From Candidatus Porisulfidus sp. TsSOB (lineage in GTDB: Bacteria; Pseudomonadota; Gammaproteobacteria; Poriferisulfidales; Poriferisulfidaceae), in NCBI GenBank assembly GCA_002631715.1, contig MRSX01000003.1, positions 297,286-361,285 of the forward strand: 64,000 nt of DNA, in the 5' to 3' direction. Positions within the stretch are counted from its first letter, which is position 1. Every line of letters starts with the position of its first letter. The position numbers were made by a program, and so were the translations under genes. Shown one piece after another: positions 38,811 through 48,141 of the stretch. The notes below the pieces were generated by a model that saw only the letters and a list, made by a program, of their open reading frames with translations, searched no databases and was not told where the DNA came from.

Positions 38811-39394
38811 TCCGCGCCCGGGATATCAAGACCCGCTTCCCGCAGCATTTCAATTAAACGGATCATCGGCAGGCCGATCAGGGCTGTCGGGTCGTCACCG
38901 CTGACGTGGTGCACCAGGCTGATGCCGAGCCCTTCGGATTTGAAGCTCGCCGTGCAGTTGTAAGGCTGTTCGCTCTGCAGATAGTGCTCGATCACATCCT
39001 CGCTCAACTCTTTGTAGTACACCGTGTGGGGGGATTCGGAGTAGTGGCACGTGCCGTTTCCGGTGTCGAGCAGGCACAGCCCGGTCAGGAAGGTCGCTTC
39101 CTGTCCGCTCAACTGGCGTAACTGCTCCACGGCCACGTCGTGCGTGCCGGGTTTGCCGAGCAGTTGCCCATTCAGTTCCGCGCACTGGTCGCTGCTGATG
39201 ATCAGGGCGTCCTGATGCCGGCTTCCGACTTCCTCGGCCTTCTCGTGAGCAAGCCGTCGCACGTAGTCCGATGCGATTTCGCCGGGATGGGGTGTTTCGT
39301 CGATGTCCGGGGCGTCCACCGTGAAGTCCAGATGCAAGCGTTCGAGGAGTTCCCGGCGATAAGGAGAACTGCTGCCGAGAATGAGGGGACGCAT
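38807..39394 (-). CDS. Maf-family nucleotide pyrophosphatase, YceF type
   Basis: A 195-residue Maf protein. The N-terminus LILGSSSPYRRELLERL is the Maf signature. DIDETPHPGEIASDYVRRLAHEKAEE and a central IISSDQCAELNGQLLGKPG follow. The SSDQ form of the motif points to the YceF subgroup, which hydrolyses m7GTP, rather than the dTTP/UTP subgroup. In Pseudomonas an S49 peptidase gene is likewise the neighbour of this maf. Confidence 0.92.
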   Translation of the reverse strand: MRPLILGSSSPYRRELLERLHLDFTVDAPDIDETPHPGEIASDYVRRLAHEKAEEVGSRHQDALIISSDQCAELNGQLLGKPGTHDVAVEQLRQLSGQEATFLTGLCLLDTGNGTCHYSESPHTVYYKELSEDVIEHYLQSEQPYNCTASFKSEGLGISLVHHVSGDDPTALIGLPMIRLIEMLREAGLDIPGAD

Positions 39395-39497
39395 TTAGTC
39401 GAAAGGTTTGGGTTGGAAGGCTCGGCTACGGCGCCAAAGCCGTTTAATCATTATATAAAGATGATTGCCGATACAAGATACCATTTTCCCGTGTCTA

Positions 39498-39636
39498 CAA
39501 ATGTAGAATGATGGAAGTCCTGTTCTGGTTTCGGACGGGAAAGTTGTGAATAGGCTCCAGAAGTTGTTCTTGCGGCGGACGTTCAATGCGCTCCGGGGTA
39601 CGGTGTGCCGTTTTCTGGTGTTAGTTCTCTGCGCTC
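39498..39636 (+). repeat. Copy 1 of duplicated leader plus 5' coding segment
   Basis: The segment from CAAATGTAGAATG through the first 30 codons of the 241-residue gene is similar in sequence and layout to 40312-40453. The same CAAATGTAGAATG lies 48 bases upstream of the start. Both copies also share CCTGTTCT, CGGGAAA and ACGGTGTGCCG blocks. It is an imperfect tandem duplication. Confidence 0.8.
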
Positions 39637-40271
39637 TCGTGTTGTTCTCGTCCATCCCTCAAGAAGCGGTCGCAATTCCGACGTACAGTCAGGTTGACCG
39701 GCTTGAGGCGTCACTTGTGCAATATGACCGCTTCGGCGAAAAGCGCATTGTTAATTCGGGCGCCGAGGTTCCTCCACAGCGAACTGAAAAATCGATGGCA
39801 ATCAAACCTTGGTTTCTCGGTACAGGAGAGAGTCAGTCGGAAGTGGAGAGCCAAACACCGTTTGACAGTTATGCGGCTGCTGGGGAATCCCAAAAACCTT
39901 TGCTGGAGTTTTTCGTGCCGTCAAGGAAATACCGTCTTAAGGATTGCATGGTGAAGCTGAATTTTTTAGGGGATTCGGAAAAGGACCGAGAACTTCAGGC
40001 AAAAGTCCTTGAAGAAATACACTCTCCAATTTTGGAGGCAATGATGTCGGATGAATACCCTTATTTTTCTGGACATACGACATCTGCCCAAAAATACTAC
40101 GTTTTTTATTTTATGCACCAGTGTGAAAAGCGGCGGGAATATATCCAGAAGTTGGTGGAAGAGAAGCTCCTACCTTATTTTCGGGAGTTTCCAGAATACG
40201 AGATTCAACACGAGGGTATTGAGCCCGGTTTCGATGGGACCACCCCAATGGGTCACTGGCTGGATTATTGA
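39546..40271 (+). CDS. Internally deleted DUF4153-type paralogue (241 aa), probably exported
   Basis: A GTG start at 39546. Residues 1-31 resemble residues 1-31 of the next gene. Residues about 33-73 then resemble its residues 360-420: SQVDRLEASLVQYDRF here, SQVDRLEVLLTKYGYF there. All the membrane helices between are missing in frame. What remains is a signal-peptide-like N-terminus ending QEAVA followed by a soluble domain. The rest (RKYRLKDCMVKLNF, ELQAKVLEEIHSP) is diverged. The base composition is AT-richer than in core genes. It may be a functional secreted derivative or a decaying copy; no frameshift or stop is present. Confidence 0.65.
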   Translation: MNRLQKLFLRRTFNALRGTVCRFLVLVLCALVLFSSIPQEAVAIPTYSQVDRLEASLVQYDRFGEKRIVNSGAEVPPQRTEKSMAIKPWFLGTGESQSEVESQTPFDSYAAAGESQKPLLEFFVPSRKYRLKDCMVKLNFLGDSEKDRELQAKVLEEIHSPILEAMMSDEYPYFSGHTTSAQKYYVFYFMHQCEKRREYIQKLVEEKLLPYFREFPEYEIQHEGIEPGFDGTTPMGHWLDY

Positions 40272-40311
40272 CCGGAAGCGCAAGTAAATGGCACCATCCC
40301 TGCCGGGCTTG

Positions 40312-40453
40312 CAAATGTAGAATGTAAAAATCCTGTTCTCAGACTGCTCAGGTCGGGAAAATTATGAATCAACTGCTGAATCTGTTCTCGAGACAAACGC
40401 TGAGTTTGCTCTGGGATACGGTGTGCCGCTTCCCGGTGCCGGTCTTCTGCGCC
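40312..40453 (+). repeat. Copy 2 of duplicated leader plus 5' coding segment
   Basis: The second copy of the imperfect duplication described at 39498-39636. It carries CAAATGTAGAATG 52 bases before the ATG at 40364 and codons for a similar N-terminus (MNQLLNLFSRQTLSLLWDTV). Confidence 0.8.
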
Positions 40454-42214
40454 ACCGCCTGCACCTTCTGGATCATCTTGGATATCTACGGGGTTGGGCT
40501 TTTTGGTATTCGCAACCCGCTGTGGCCGTTGGTGCATATTTGCGGCCTTGGCGTGCTAACGAGTGCTGCCGTGGTCTTTTTCATCGAGAGTAGAAACTGG
40601 CCCCGTCTGGCCAGTATTGCCGCCGGTGCCTTGATTGTCGGGCTGATTGCACTGAACTTGATTGATGCGGGTAGGGCTGGTTGGGTGGAGCCTCGAGTAT
40701 ATGGATTTTTAGGGTTTTTCTGGGCGGGGGCGATCTTGTTGGGCATGGTGGCCCCGTTTACTCGCCGCGATTGGTCGGATGACGCAGCTTGGATATTCGG
40801 TTACAGATTCTGGCAGGCTGTGGGCTTAGGGTTGGCCATCGGACTGATATTCAGTGTCGGAGTGTGGGCCTTTGGCCATGCATTCGAAGAATTGTTTCGC
40901 ATAACTTTGGCAGACGAGCTTTACATCACTGCATGGACTCTCGGGCTAATCCTGTTCTGGCCGCTGGCGGCACTGATGCTGGCACCGCGGACATTCTCGG
41001 ACGAACCCCCCGATGGGCCGCCGGCTTGGTTGCGCCTCATTGTCGTGTGGCTACTGGTTCCGCTCGCCATCTCTTACCTCGTTTTGATAAATCTCTACGC
41101 GGTATCCGTCTTGTTTGGCTGGAAATTTCTTATCGGCCAGGTGGGATCGGCGGTGAGTTGGTTGGCCGGGTTCTCGGTGGCGACGTTTTTGGCCTCCTAT
41201 CCTTGGAGAAATGCGGGGATTTGGTGGTTGAATTTCTTTCGACGTGTGCTGTTCCCTGCACTCATTGCGCCCTCACTATTGCTCGCGGTTGAGGCAGAAA
41301 AGGACATTGCCATAAATGGCATTACCGAATCAGGGTATTTGCTGATGGTGGTGATCGCGTGGTTACTGATTTCCATACCGATCTTCACCTTTGGGTTGAA
41401 GCGGCTTGTGGTGCTTCCGGGCCTGCTCGGGGCCATGTTTGTATTGTCTGCCTTCGGACCTTGGGGGGCAGTGGCAGTTTCAACGCGAAGCCAAGTCGAC
41501 CGCCTTGAGGTGTTGCTTACGAAGTACGGTTACTTCAGCGAAGGCCGCCTCGTTGCTGAAGGCACCGAGGTGCCGTATGGCGTGGGAAGAAAGATCGACG
41601 ACATTCTTGTATACCTTGAAATGACCGGAAAGCTGGTTGCAATCGACCCTTGGTTCTCAGGTCTCAAGGAGGATCCGCCACCAGCAGATTTGCGAGACGA
41701 GATAATTTCCAACCTGATCTCGAGAATGTCCAAAGATGCGCCTTTTTACATCAAGACCTCCTTTTTCCAGGATCCGATAGCTGGGTGGCGCGGATTTCCA
41801 GTGACGGGGTTCGATTGGGTGAGTTTTCATGACTTCGTGGGAGAAGAAGGTTTTAATCGCCAAGGCTTAGTTCCCAAGTACAAGTCTGATGATGTTCTTC
41901 CCTATGCCGTCACATCGGACCCGAATTCATACGAACTGACCCTCACGATGGAGGATGGAAGGGAAATCGTATTCGATCTCGAGCCTATGCTGGAAGCTGC
42001 TCTAGAGGCTGGATACGACGGGGAGGCCGGACCGGATGAACAATTGGATGCCATCATGTCCTCGGAAATCCACGCTGGCACGTTGCGCGGCCACCTTGTT
42101 GTGCAGTCGATCAGCGGGCGTAAAGTCGGTTTTGGCCATTCGAACCTCAAGGAGGGTGAATTATCGGTATGGGAAGTGGATGTCGTAATCATGGTTGCCG
42201 AGCAGGAGCCTTGA
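40364..42214 (+). CDS. DUF4153-like polytopic membrane protein (616 aa)
   Basis: A 616-residue inner-membrane protein. About 11 hydrophobic segments occupy residues 28-370, followed by a soluble C-terminal domain of about 240 residues starting AVSTRSQVDRLEVLL. The helix pattern with GFLGFFWAGAILLG and the FGPWGAVAVSTRSQVDRLE junction match proteins annotated as DUF4153, whose function is unknown. The start at ATG 40364 follows a CGGGAAAATT stretch. Its soluble domain is shared with the smaller upstream paralogue. Confidence 0.75.
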   Translation: MNQLLNLFSRQTLSLLWDTVCRFPVPVFCATACTFWIILDIYGVGLFGIRNPLWPLVHICGLGVLTSAAVVFFIESRNWPRLASIAAGALIVGLIALNLIDAGRAGWVEPRVYGFLGFFWAGAILLGMVAPFTRRDWSDDAAWIFGYRFWQAVGLGLAIGLIFSVGVWAFGHAFEELFRITLADELYITAWTLGLILFWPLAALMLAPRTFSDEPPDGPPAWLRLIVVWLLVPLAISYLVLINLYAVSVLFGWKFLIGQVGSAVSWLAGFSVATFLASYPWRNAGIWWLNFFRRVLFPALIAPSLLLAVEAEKDIAINGITESGYLLMVVIAWLLISIPIFTFGLKRLVVLPGLLGAMFVLSAFGPWGAVAVSTRSQVDRLEVLLTKYGYFSEGRLVAEGTEVPYGVGRKIDDILVYLEMTGKLVAIDPWFSGLKEDPPPADLRDEIISNLISRMSKDAPFYIKTSFFQDPIAGWRGFPVTGFDWVSFHDFVGEEGFNRQGLVPKYKSDDVLPYAVTSDPNSYELTLTMEDGREIVFDLEPMLEAALEAGYDGEAGPDEQLDAIMSSEIHAGTLRGHLVVQSISGRKVGFGHSNLKEGELSVWEVDVVIMVAEQEP

Positions 42215-42269
42215 TTTACTTTGTGGAAGATTGTCGGAAAGGTAATCACCTAGATAATGAGGTGCCGAT

Positions 42270-42278
42270 TGCTATAAT
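42270..42278 (+). promoter_or_regulatory. Extended -10 promoter of mlaC
   Basis: TGCTATAAT is a perfect extended -10 element. It ends 16 bases before the GTG at 42295, so the leader would be very short. If the second in-frame GTG at 42307 is the true start, the leader is about 20 bases. Confidence 0.55.
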
Positions 42279-42294
42279 TACAAAGTAATCCGCT

Positions 42295-42963
42295 GTGAGA
42301 TCGATAGTGACGAACATTGCATCGCTGCGTTTGTCCGGGGGCGTATTTGCGCTTTCCGTCCTATTGCTGTGGGCGGGTGCCGGGGCCACGGCGGAATCCC
42401 CGCAGGCCCGGCTGCAGAGTGTCAGCGAGGAATTGCTGGAGCAAATCCGCTTGAGAATGGACGAATTCGAGCGCGATGACGAGGCGCTGTACACTTTCGT
42501 GGATTCCACGTTGGGCGGCGTGCTGGACTACGACCAGATCCTGAAGATTATCCTCGGCAAGAAGATCTACCAGGAGGCGACGCCGACACAACGCGACGAG
42601 TTCATTGTTTCACTCAAGCGGCAGTTGCTCGAACTGTACGCGAAAGTTATCCTCAAGTACGCCGACGGCAAAGTGCAGTACCTGCCGTTCGAGCTCAAGC
42701 CCAACAAAGCCTACCAAGTGGTTCGCACGGAATTCCTGATGTCCGGCAAGGCTCCGGTCGACCTGACCTACCTGATGCGCGAAATCGAAGGCGAATGGTA
42801 CGTGTTCGAGATCCGTGCCGATGGAATTTTCCTGATCAAGAGCCTGAAGGACAGCCTGCGTCCCGAAATCAAACAGAATGGCCTGGATGCCGTGATTGAG
42901 CGTCTGCGTGGCGGAACGCCCGGGAAGACTTCCCGGCGATTTACGCCGCACGCGCACGCCTGA
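42295..42963 (+). CDS. mlaC: MlaC periplasmic phospholipid-binding protein
   Basis: A 222-residue periplasmic protein with a signal peptide (cleavage near GAGATAES). The family blocks are VDSTLGGVLDYDQILKIILGKKIYQEATPTQRDEF and AKVILKYADGKVQYLPFE. It ferries phospholipids between MlaA and the MlaFEDB transporter. The mlaFED genes that usually precede it are not present; the DUF4153 pair stands there instead. Start GTG 42295 or 42307. The murA gene follows after 18 bases, the common order. Confidence 0.88.
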   Translation: MRSIVTNIASLRLSGGVFALSVLLLWAGAGATAESPQARLQSVSEELLEQIRLRMDEFERDDEALYTFVDSTLGGVLDYDQILKIILGKKIYQEATPTQRDEFIVSLKRQLLELYAKVILKYADGKVQYLPFELKPNKAYQVVRTEFLMSGKAPVDLTYLMREIEGEWYVFEIRADGIFLIKSLKDSLRPEIKQNGLDAVIERLRGGTPGKTSRRFTPHAHA

Positions 42964-42981
42964 GCAGCGTCCAGTTTTCCA

Positions 42982-44238
42982 ATGGACAGGCTGCTGATTC
43001 AAGGCGGAACGCCGCTGTGTGGCGAGGTGTCAATCTCCGGCGCCAAGAACTCCGTGTTGCCCGTGCTGGCCGCCTCGCTGATGAGCGAGGAGCCCCTGCT
43101 TATCCAGAACGCTCCGCATTTGCATGACGTGGCCTCGACCATGCGGCTGTTGGGCAGCATGGGGGCGACGGTGACATTGGGCGAAGACAACAGCCTGCGC
43201 GTCGACACCAGCGGGGTCAACCGCTGCTATGCTTCGTACGACATCGTGCGAACCATGCGGGCGTCCATCCTCGTGCTGGGACCGTTGCTGGCACGCTACG
43301 GTCAGGCGGAAGTCTCGTTGCCGGGAGGATGCGCAATCGGGACCCGGCCGATCGACCTGCACCTGCATGGACTGGCCGCGATGGGAGCGGCCATCGACGT
43401 GAACAATGGCTATATCCGGGCACGGGTCAAGCGCCTGAAGGGGACTCTCTTGGCCTTGGATCAGATCACGGTGACCGGGACCGAGAACTTGATGATGGCC
43501 GCGACGCTGGCCGAAGGCATGACCGTGATTGAGAATGCCGCCCGCGAACCGGAAGTCGAGGACTTGGCGTGTTGCCTGATAGCGATGGGCGCGCGTATTC
43601 GCGGGGCCGGGACCAGCCGCATCGAGATCGAAGGCGTTCGCGAATTGAAGGGTGCAACACATCAGGTGCTGCCCGACCGGATCGAGGCCTCGACTTATCT
43701 GGCTGCCGCATGCGTGACCGGTGGGAAAGTCCGGGTCAGCCAAGTGCGGCCGGACACGATGGAAGCCGTGCTGGTCAAGCTTGGCGAGTACGGCGCAAGC
43801 GTCGAGTTGGGAGAGGATTACGTGGAGATCGACATGCGGGACCGCCGCCCCCGGGCCGCCGATGTCTATACGGCGGCTTACCCGGGGTTTCCGACCGACA
43901 TGCAGGCGCAGATGACGGCGGTCAGCACGGTGGCGGAGGGAACCAGCACCATCACCGAGACGATTTTCGAGAACCGCTTCATGCACATTCAGGAACTGGT
44001 TCGGATGGGTGCGAACATCGAGGTACACGGCAGTGCCGCCGTAATCCAGGGCGTGGAGAAACTGTCCGGCGCGCCGGTGATGGCCACGGACCTGCGGGCC
44101 TCGGCCAGCCTGATTCTGGCTGGTCTTGCGGCGGAAGGGGAGTCGGTCGTGGATCGGGTCTATCACATTGATCGAGGCTACGAGTGCGTGGAGGAGAAAT
44201 TCCAGCGCCTCGGTGCCAGCATTCAGCGCCTGAGCTGA
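42982..44238 (+). CDS. murA: UDP-N-acetylglucosamine 1-carboxyvinyltransferase MurA
   Basis: A 418-residue MurA, which transfers enolpyruvate to UDP-GlcNAc in the first step of peptidoglycan synthesis. It begins [23 protein letters not shown]. The catalytic loop cysteine is visible in [16 protein letters not shown] (about residue 117), so the enzyme should be fosfomycin-sensitive. [10 protein letters not shown] lies near 305. hisG follows. Confidence 0.97.
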   Translation: MDRLLIQGGTPLCGEVSISGAKNSVLPVLAASLMSEEPLLIQNAPHLHDVASTMRLLGSMGATVTLGEDNSLRVDTSGVNRCYASYDIVRTMRASILVLGPLLARYGQAEVSLPGGCAIGTRPIDLHLHGLAAMGAAIDVNNGYIRARVKRLKGTLLALDQITVTGTENLMMAATLAEGMTVIENAAREPEVEDLACCLIAMGARIRGAGTSRIEIEGVRELKGATHQVLPDRIEASTYLAAACVTGGKVRVSQVRPDTMEAVLVKLGEYGASVELGEDYVEIDMRDRRPRAADVYTAAYPGFPTDMQAQMTAVSTVAEGTSTITETIFENRFMHIQELVRMGANIEVHGSAAVIQGVEKLSGAPVMATDLRASASLILAGLAAEGESVVDRVYHIDRGYECVEEKFQRLGASIQRLS

Positions 44239-44249
44239 GGAGGATCCCG

Positions 44250-44891
44250 ATGAGAATCGCTGTTTCCAAGGGACGCATCATGAGCGAAGCGCTTGAAGTG
44301 TTCGCGCGTGCCGATATCGTGCCGAAAGAGGACCCCGTGAAGAGCCGGCAATTGATCCTGCCGTGCACTGAGCCGGGCCTTGAGTTGGTGGTATTGCGGG
44401 CCGCGGATGTGCCGACTTACGTGGCATTGGGTGCGGCGGAACTCGGAATTACCGGGCGAGACGTGCTGATGGAGAGTCAGGTTCCCGGCCTGTATGAGCC
44501 GTTGGATCTTGGCATTGCGCGCTGCCGGATGGTGGTAGCCGGGCCGAAGGGTGGCGAAGCCTGCCTGGAACAGCCCCGGGTTCGGGTGGCGACCAAGTAC
44601 GTACGCCTTGCCCGAGAGTTTTTTGCTGCGCGTGGCAGGCAGGCCGTTACGATAAAATTGTACGGCTCAATGGAGCTGGCACCGCTGGCGGGGCTGTCGG
44701 ATTGCATCGTGGATTTGGTGGAGACCGGCCGGACCTTGGCCGCCAATGGATTGGAACCGTATGCCACGCTCGCCGAAATCAGTGCACGTGTGGTGGTCAA
44801 CAAGGGTGCATGGAAGATGCGGCATGATCAGATCATGCCGATTCTGGCACGCCTTCAGGAAGCCGCGGAGGCGGCAGGGATAGACGCATGA
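44250..44891 (+). CDS. hisG: ATP phosphoribosyltransferase, short form
   Basis: A 213-residue HisG catalytic subunit. It begins MRIAVSKGRIMSEALE and has AADVPTYVALGAAELGITGRDVL and LVETGRTLAANGL, the PRPP-binding end. It lacks the C-terminal regulatory domain, so it belongs to the short type that needs HisZ for activity and histidine feedback; no hisZ is in this window. The ATG at 44250 has GAGGAGG upstream. It overlaps the next gene by 4 bases. Confidence 0.95.
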   Translation: MRIAVSKGRIMSEALEVFARADIVPKEDPVKSRQLILPCTEPGLELVVLRAADVPTYVALGAAELGITGRDVLMESQVPGLYEPLDLGIARCRMVVAGPKGGEACLEQPRVRVATKYVRLAREFFAARGRQAVTIKLYGSMELAPLAGLSDCIVDLVETGRTLAANGLEPYATLAEISARVVVNKGAWKMRHDQIMPILARLQEAAEAAGIDA

Positions 44892-45958
44892 AATACCCAA
44901 CGGACGACTTGCGGATTACGGACTTACAAAACGTCAGTGCTCCGAAAGAGATCTTGGAAGAACTCCCGCTGACGGAAGCGGGCGCGCGTACGGTGTTCGA
45001 GGCGCGGGCGCAAATTTGCGAGATCCTGCAGCAATCGGACGATCGCCTGATGGTGATCGTCGGCCCATGCTCCATTCACGACGTGGAGGCGGCGCACGAG
45101 TACGCGCAGCGCCTGCAGCCGGTTCGGGACCGGCTGGCGGAAGACCTTCTGATCGTGATGCGGGTGTATTTCGAGAAACCACGTACCACGGTCGGCTGGA
45201 AGGGCTTGATCAACGACCCGGATCTGGACGACAGCTACCGCATCAACCAAGGTCTACGCCTGGCTCGCGGGCTGCTCGTATGGCTGGGCGAGCAGGGGCT
45301 TCCGACCGGAACCGAGTTCCTGGACCTGATTACGCCGCAGTACATTGCTGACAGCGTCAGCTGGGGGGCGATCGGTGCTCGCACCACTGAAAGCCAGTGC
45401 CACCGGGAACTGGCCTCCGGGCTGTCCTGCCCGGTGGGCTTCAAGAACGGGACCAGTGGCGACATCCAGGTGGCAGTGGACGCATTGCGTTCGTCCACCC
45501 AGCCGCACTGCTTCCTGTCGCTCACCAAGGAAGGGCGGAGTGCGATTTTTCACACGACCGGCAACCAGGACTCTCACGTCATCATGCGGGGCGGGCAGCA
45601 GCCGAACTTCGAGGCCAACGCGGTCGAGGAGGTTTGTGCGCGCCTGGAACAGGCGAAACTGCCGGTCCGCGTCATGATTGACTGCAGCCACGCGAACAGC
45701 CGGAAGGTTCCCGAACAGCAGATGCGAGTGGCCGACAATATCGGCGAGCAGATTTGCGCGGGAGACCGGCGGATCGTCGGGGTCATGGTGGAAAGCCACC
45801 TGGTCGGCGGCAACCAGAAGCTGGTTCCTGGTGAGCCGTTGCAGTACGGCCAGAGCATTACGGACGCCTGTCTCGGATTCGAGCAGACGGAACAATTGCT
45901 CGAAGGTTTGGCCGAGGCGGTTCGGACGCGACGGCAGCGCGCCAGCCGGGCTGCATGA
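44888..45958 (+). CDS. 3-deoxy-7-phosphoheptulonate synthase, type I (AroF/G/H)
   Basis: A 356-residue DAHP synthase, the entry enzyme of the shikimate pathway. The blocks MVIVGPCSIHDVEAAHEYAQRL, MRVYFEKPRTTVGWKGLINDP, GARTTESQ and MIDCSHANSRK are diagnostic of the type I-alpha class. The feedback specificity (Phe, Tyr or Trp) cannot be read. It is embedded between hisG and hisD with ATGA overlaps on both sides, an unusual position that ties aromatic and histidine synthesis in one transcript. Confidence 0.95.
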   Translation: MKYPTDDLRITDLQNVSAPKEILEELPLTEAGARTVFEARAQICEILQQSDDRLMVIVGPCSIHDVEAAHEYAQRLQPVRDRLAEDLLIVMRVYFEKPRTTVGWKGLINDPDLDDSYRINQGLRLARGLLVWLGEQGLPTGTEFLDLITPQYIADSVSWGAIGARTTESQCHRELASGLSCPVGFKNGTSGDIQVAVDALRSSTQPHCFLSLTKEGRSAIFHTTGNQDSHVIMRGGQQPNFEANAVEEVCARLEQAKLPVRVMIDCSHANSRKVPEQQMRVADNIGEQICAGDRRIVGVMVESHLVGGNQKLVPGEPLQYGQSITDACLGFEQTEQLLEGLAEAVRTRRQRASRAA

Positions 45959-47268
45959 GCACTTCTTTTCCGCGCATTCTGTCGACCGGAACGCCGGAAT
46001 TTGAGGGTGAATTTCAGGCGCTGATCGACGGCAGGGCACAGGATTCGCGCCCGGAACAAGCCGAAGCAGTCGCGGCCATCATTGAAGAGATCCGCACGCG
46101 CGGCGATAACGCCCTGCTCGAATACACCCGGCGATACGACGGACACGAAGCCGATTCGGTGGCGTCACTGCTTTGGCAGGCGGCCGATTTTCAGACCGCG
46201 TTCGAGGCGCTGGACGAACCCCTGCGCGACGCGTTGCAGGCCGCGGCCGATCGAATCCGGGATTATGCGCAGCGGCAGAAACTGGAATCGTTCGAGTTTG
46301 AGGACGAACACGGCTCTCGGCTCGGGCAGCGGGTCAATGCCCTGCAGCGTGTCGGCGTCTATGTTCCCGGAGGGACCGCAGCGTATCCGTCTTCGGTACT
46401 GATGAACGCGATCCCGGCGAGAGTCGCCGGGGTGGAAGAAATCCTGATGGTCAGCCCAACGCCGGACAGGCAGGTCAACCCGGTCGTGTTGGCGGCAGCA
46501 CATGTAGCTGGCATTGACCGTGGATGGGCGCTGGGAGGCGCTCAGGCCGTTGCCGCGCTGGCGCTGGGGACAGAAACTATTCCGGCAGTCGACAAGATCG
46601 TCGGTCCTGGGAACCTCTGGGTGGCCGAGGCCAAGCGGCAGGTGTTCGGCAGGGTCGGGATCGACATGATAGCTGGGCCCTCAGAAGTGGTGGTCGTAAG
46701 CGATGGCAGCGCGGACCCGCGATGGCTGGCGGCGGACTTGATGGCTCAGGCGGAGCACGACGAACAGGCGCAAGCGATTCTCCTGAGCCCGGATTTGGAG
46801 CACATCAACGCAGTGGCGGATGCGCTGGCCGTGCAATTGGAAGAACTGCCGCGCGCAAAAATCATCCGCGAATCTTTGGCGACCAACGGCGCGCTGATCC
46901 AGACCGACAATTTGGGGCAGGCTGCGGAACTGGTTGACCGGCTGGCGCCCGAACACTTGCAGCTGGCCTTGAAGGAGCCGGATGCGGTAATGGATCGTAT
47001 CCATCACGCCGGTGCGATCTTTCTGGGTGTGCACAGCCCGGAGGTAATGGGTGATTACTGCGCCGGGCCCAACCATGTGCTACCGACCATGCGGGCTTCC
47101 CGCTTCACGTCGCCGCTGGGAGTCTACGACTTCCAGAAGCGCAGCAGTACCATTCGCCTGTCGCAGGCTGGCGCTGCAGATCTCGCTGGCTTGGCCGAGT
47201 GTTTGGCAAAGGCGGAGGGCTTGGGTGCGCACGCCGCTTCGGCCCGTTGGAGAAACGACTCGAACTAA
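45955..47268 (+). CDS. hisD: Histidinol dehydrogenase
   Basis: A 437-residue zinc enzyme that oxidises histidinol to histidine. [23 protein letters not shown] is followed by [32 protein letters not shown] and [17 protein letters not shown]. The C-terminal [13 protein letters not shown] contributes a zinc ligand. It overlaps the DAHP synthase by 4 bases and the NIF3 gene by 1. Confidence 0.97.
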   Translation: MSTSFPRILSTGTPEFEGEFQALIDGRAQDSRPEQAEAVAAIIEEIRTRGDNALLEYTRRYDGHEADSVASLLWQAADFQTAFEALDEPLRDALQAAADRIRDYAQRQKLESFEFEDEHGSRLGQRVNALQRVGVYVPGGTAAYPSSVLMNAIPARVAGVEEILMVSPTPDRQVNPVVLAAAHVAGIDRGWALGGAQAVAALALGTETIPAVDKIVGPGNLWVAEAKRQVFGRVGIDMIAGPSEVVVVSDGSADPRWLAADLMAQAEHDEQAQAILLSPDLEHINAVADALAVQLEELPRAKIIRESLATNGALIQTDNLGQAAELVDRLAPEHLQLALKEPDAVMDRIHHAGAIFLGVHSPEVMGDYCAGPNHVLPTMRASRFTSPLGVYDFQKRSSTIRLSQAGAADLAGLAECLAKAEGLGAHAASARWRNDSN

Positions 47269-48026
47269 TGGTTGAGCGAACGGAGCTTTCCACTTACCTG
47301 GACGAGTTGCTTCAGCCTTCAGAATTCTCGGACTATTGCCCCAACGGGCTGCAGGTCGAGGGCCGGGACCGGATTGAGACGCTGATCTCGGGCGTAACCG
47401 CAAGCCAGGCGTTGATTGAAGCTGCTCAGGAACAGGATGCCGATGCTTTACTCGTGCATCACGGGTACTTCTGGCGCAACGAAGATGCGAGGGTCACCGG
47501 GATGAAGGCGCGACGGCTTCGCACGCTGCTGGCTTCGGACATCAACCTGTTCGCCTACCACCTGCCGCTGGACGCGCATGAGAAATTCGGAAACAACGTC
47601 CAGTTGGCGGAATGCCTGGATCTGGATGTCACCGGTCTTCTGGAGCCCGGCGCCCCGGAGACCGGAAGGGTCGGGCGGCTGAAAGAACCGCAATCAGCGC
47701 AGGAATTCTCGGACAGGCTGGAGGAGCGGTTGCAGCACCCGGTGGTGTGGGCCGGCCCCGAGGCGGAAGACCCGATTGCCACGGTTGGATGGTGCACTGG
47801 TGCCGGGCAGCAGTTTATTGAACAGGCGGCCCGCCTGGGACTGGACGCCTTCATCAGCGGGGAAATTTCCGAGCAGACCGTGCATACGGCCCGCGAATGC
47901 GGAGTGCATTACTTTGCCTGCGGTCATCACGCGACCGAGCGTTACGGCGTACAGGCCGTTGGCCAGCATCTTGAAGAAAAATTCGGGTTGCGTCACCAGT
48001 TCATCGATATTTCGAACCCGGCTTGA
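47268..48026 (+). CDS. NIF3/DUF34 family protein (YbgI)
   Basis: A 252-residue NIF3-family protein. It begins [52 protein letters not shown] carries the conserved metal-binding histidines, and CGHHATERYGVQAVGQHLEEKFG forms the end. E. coli YbgI is a hexameric metal-binding protein, and a GTP-cyclohydrolase-like role has been proposed for the family. The ATG at 47268 shares its first base with the last base of the hisD stop. In Pseudomonas it also lies near petABC. Confidence 0.9.
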   Translation: MVERTELSTYLDELLQPSEFSDYCPNGLQVEGRDRIETLISGVTASQALIEAAQEQDADALLVHHGYFWRNEDARVTGMKARRLRTLLASDINLFAYHLPLDAHEKFGNNVQLAECLDLDVTGLLEPGAPETGRVGRLKEPQSAQEFSDRLEERLQHPVVWAGPEAEDPIATVGWCTGAGQQFIEQAARLGLDAFISGEISEQTVHTARECGVHYFACGHHATERYGVQAVGQHLEEKFGLRHQFIDISNPA

Positions 48027-48141
48027 GAGAGGTGCCGTATTTCGCTATATGTTAAAATTTGCCGCCGCAAAGAAACGGACACGGTCGACACGCAAGATGG
48101 GTGACGGCTGTGTTTTTTGATCGCCTAGAAATTCCCGACAC

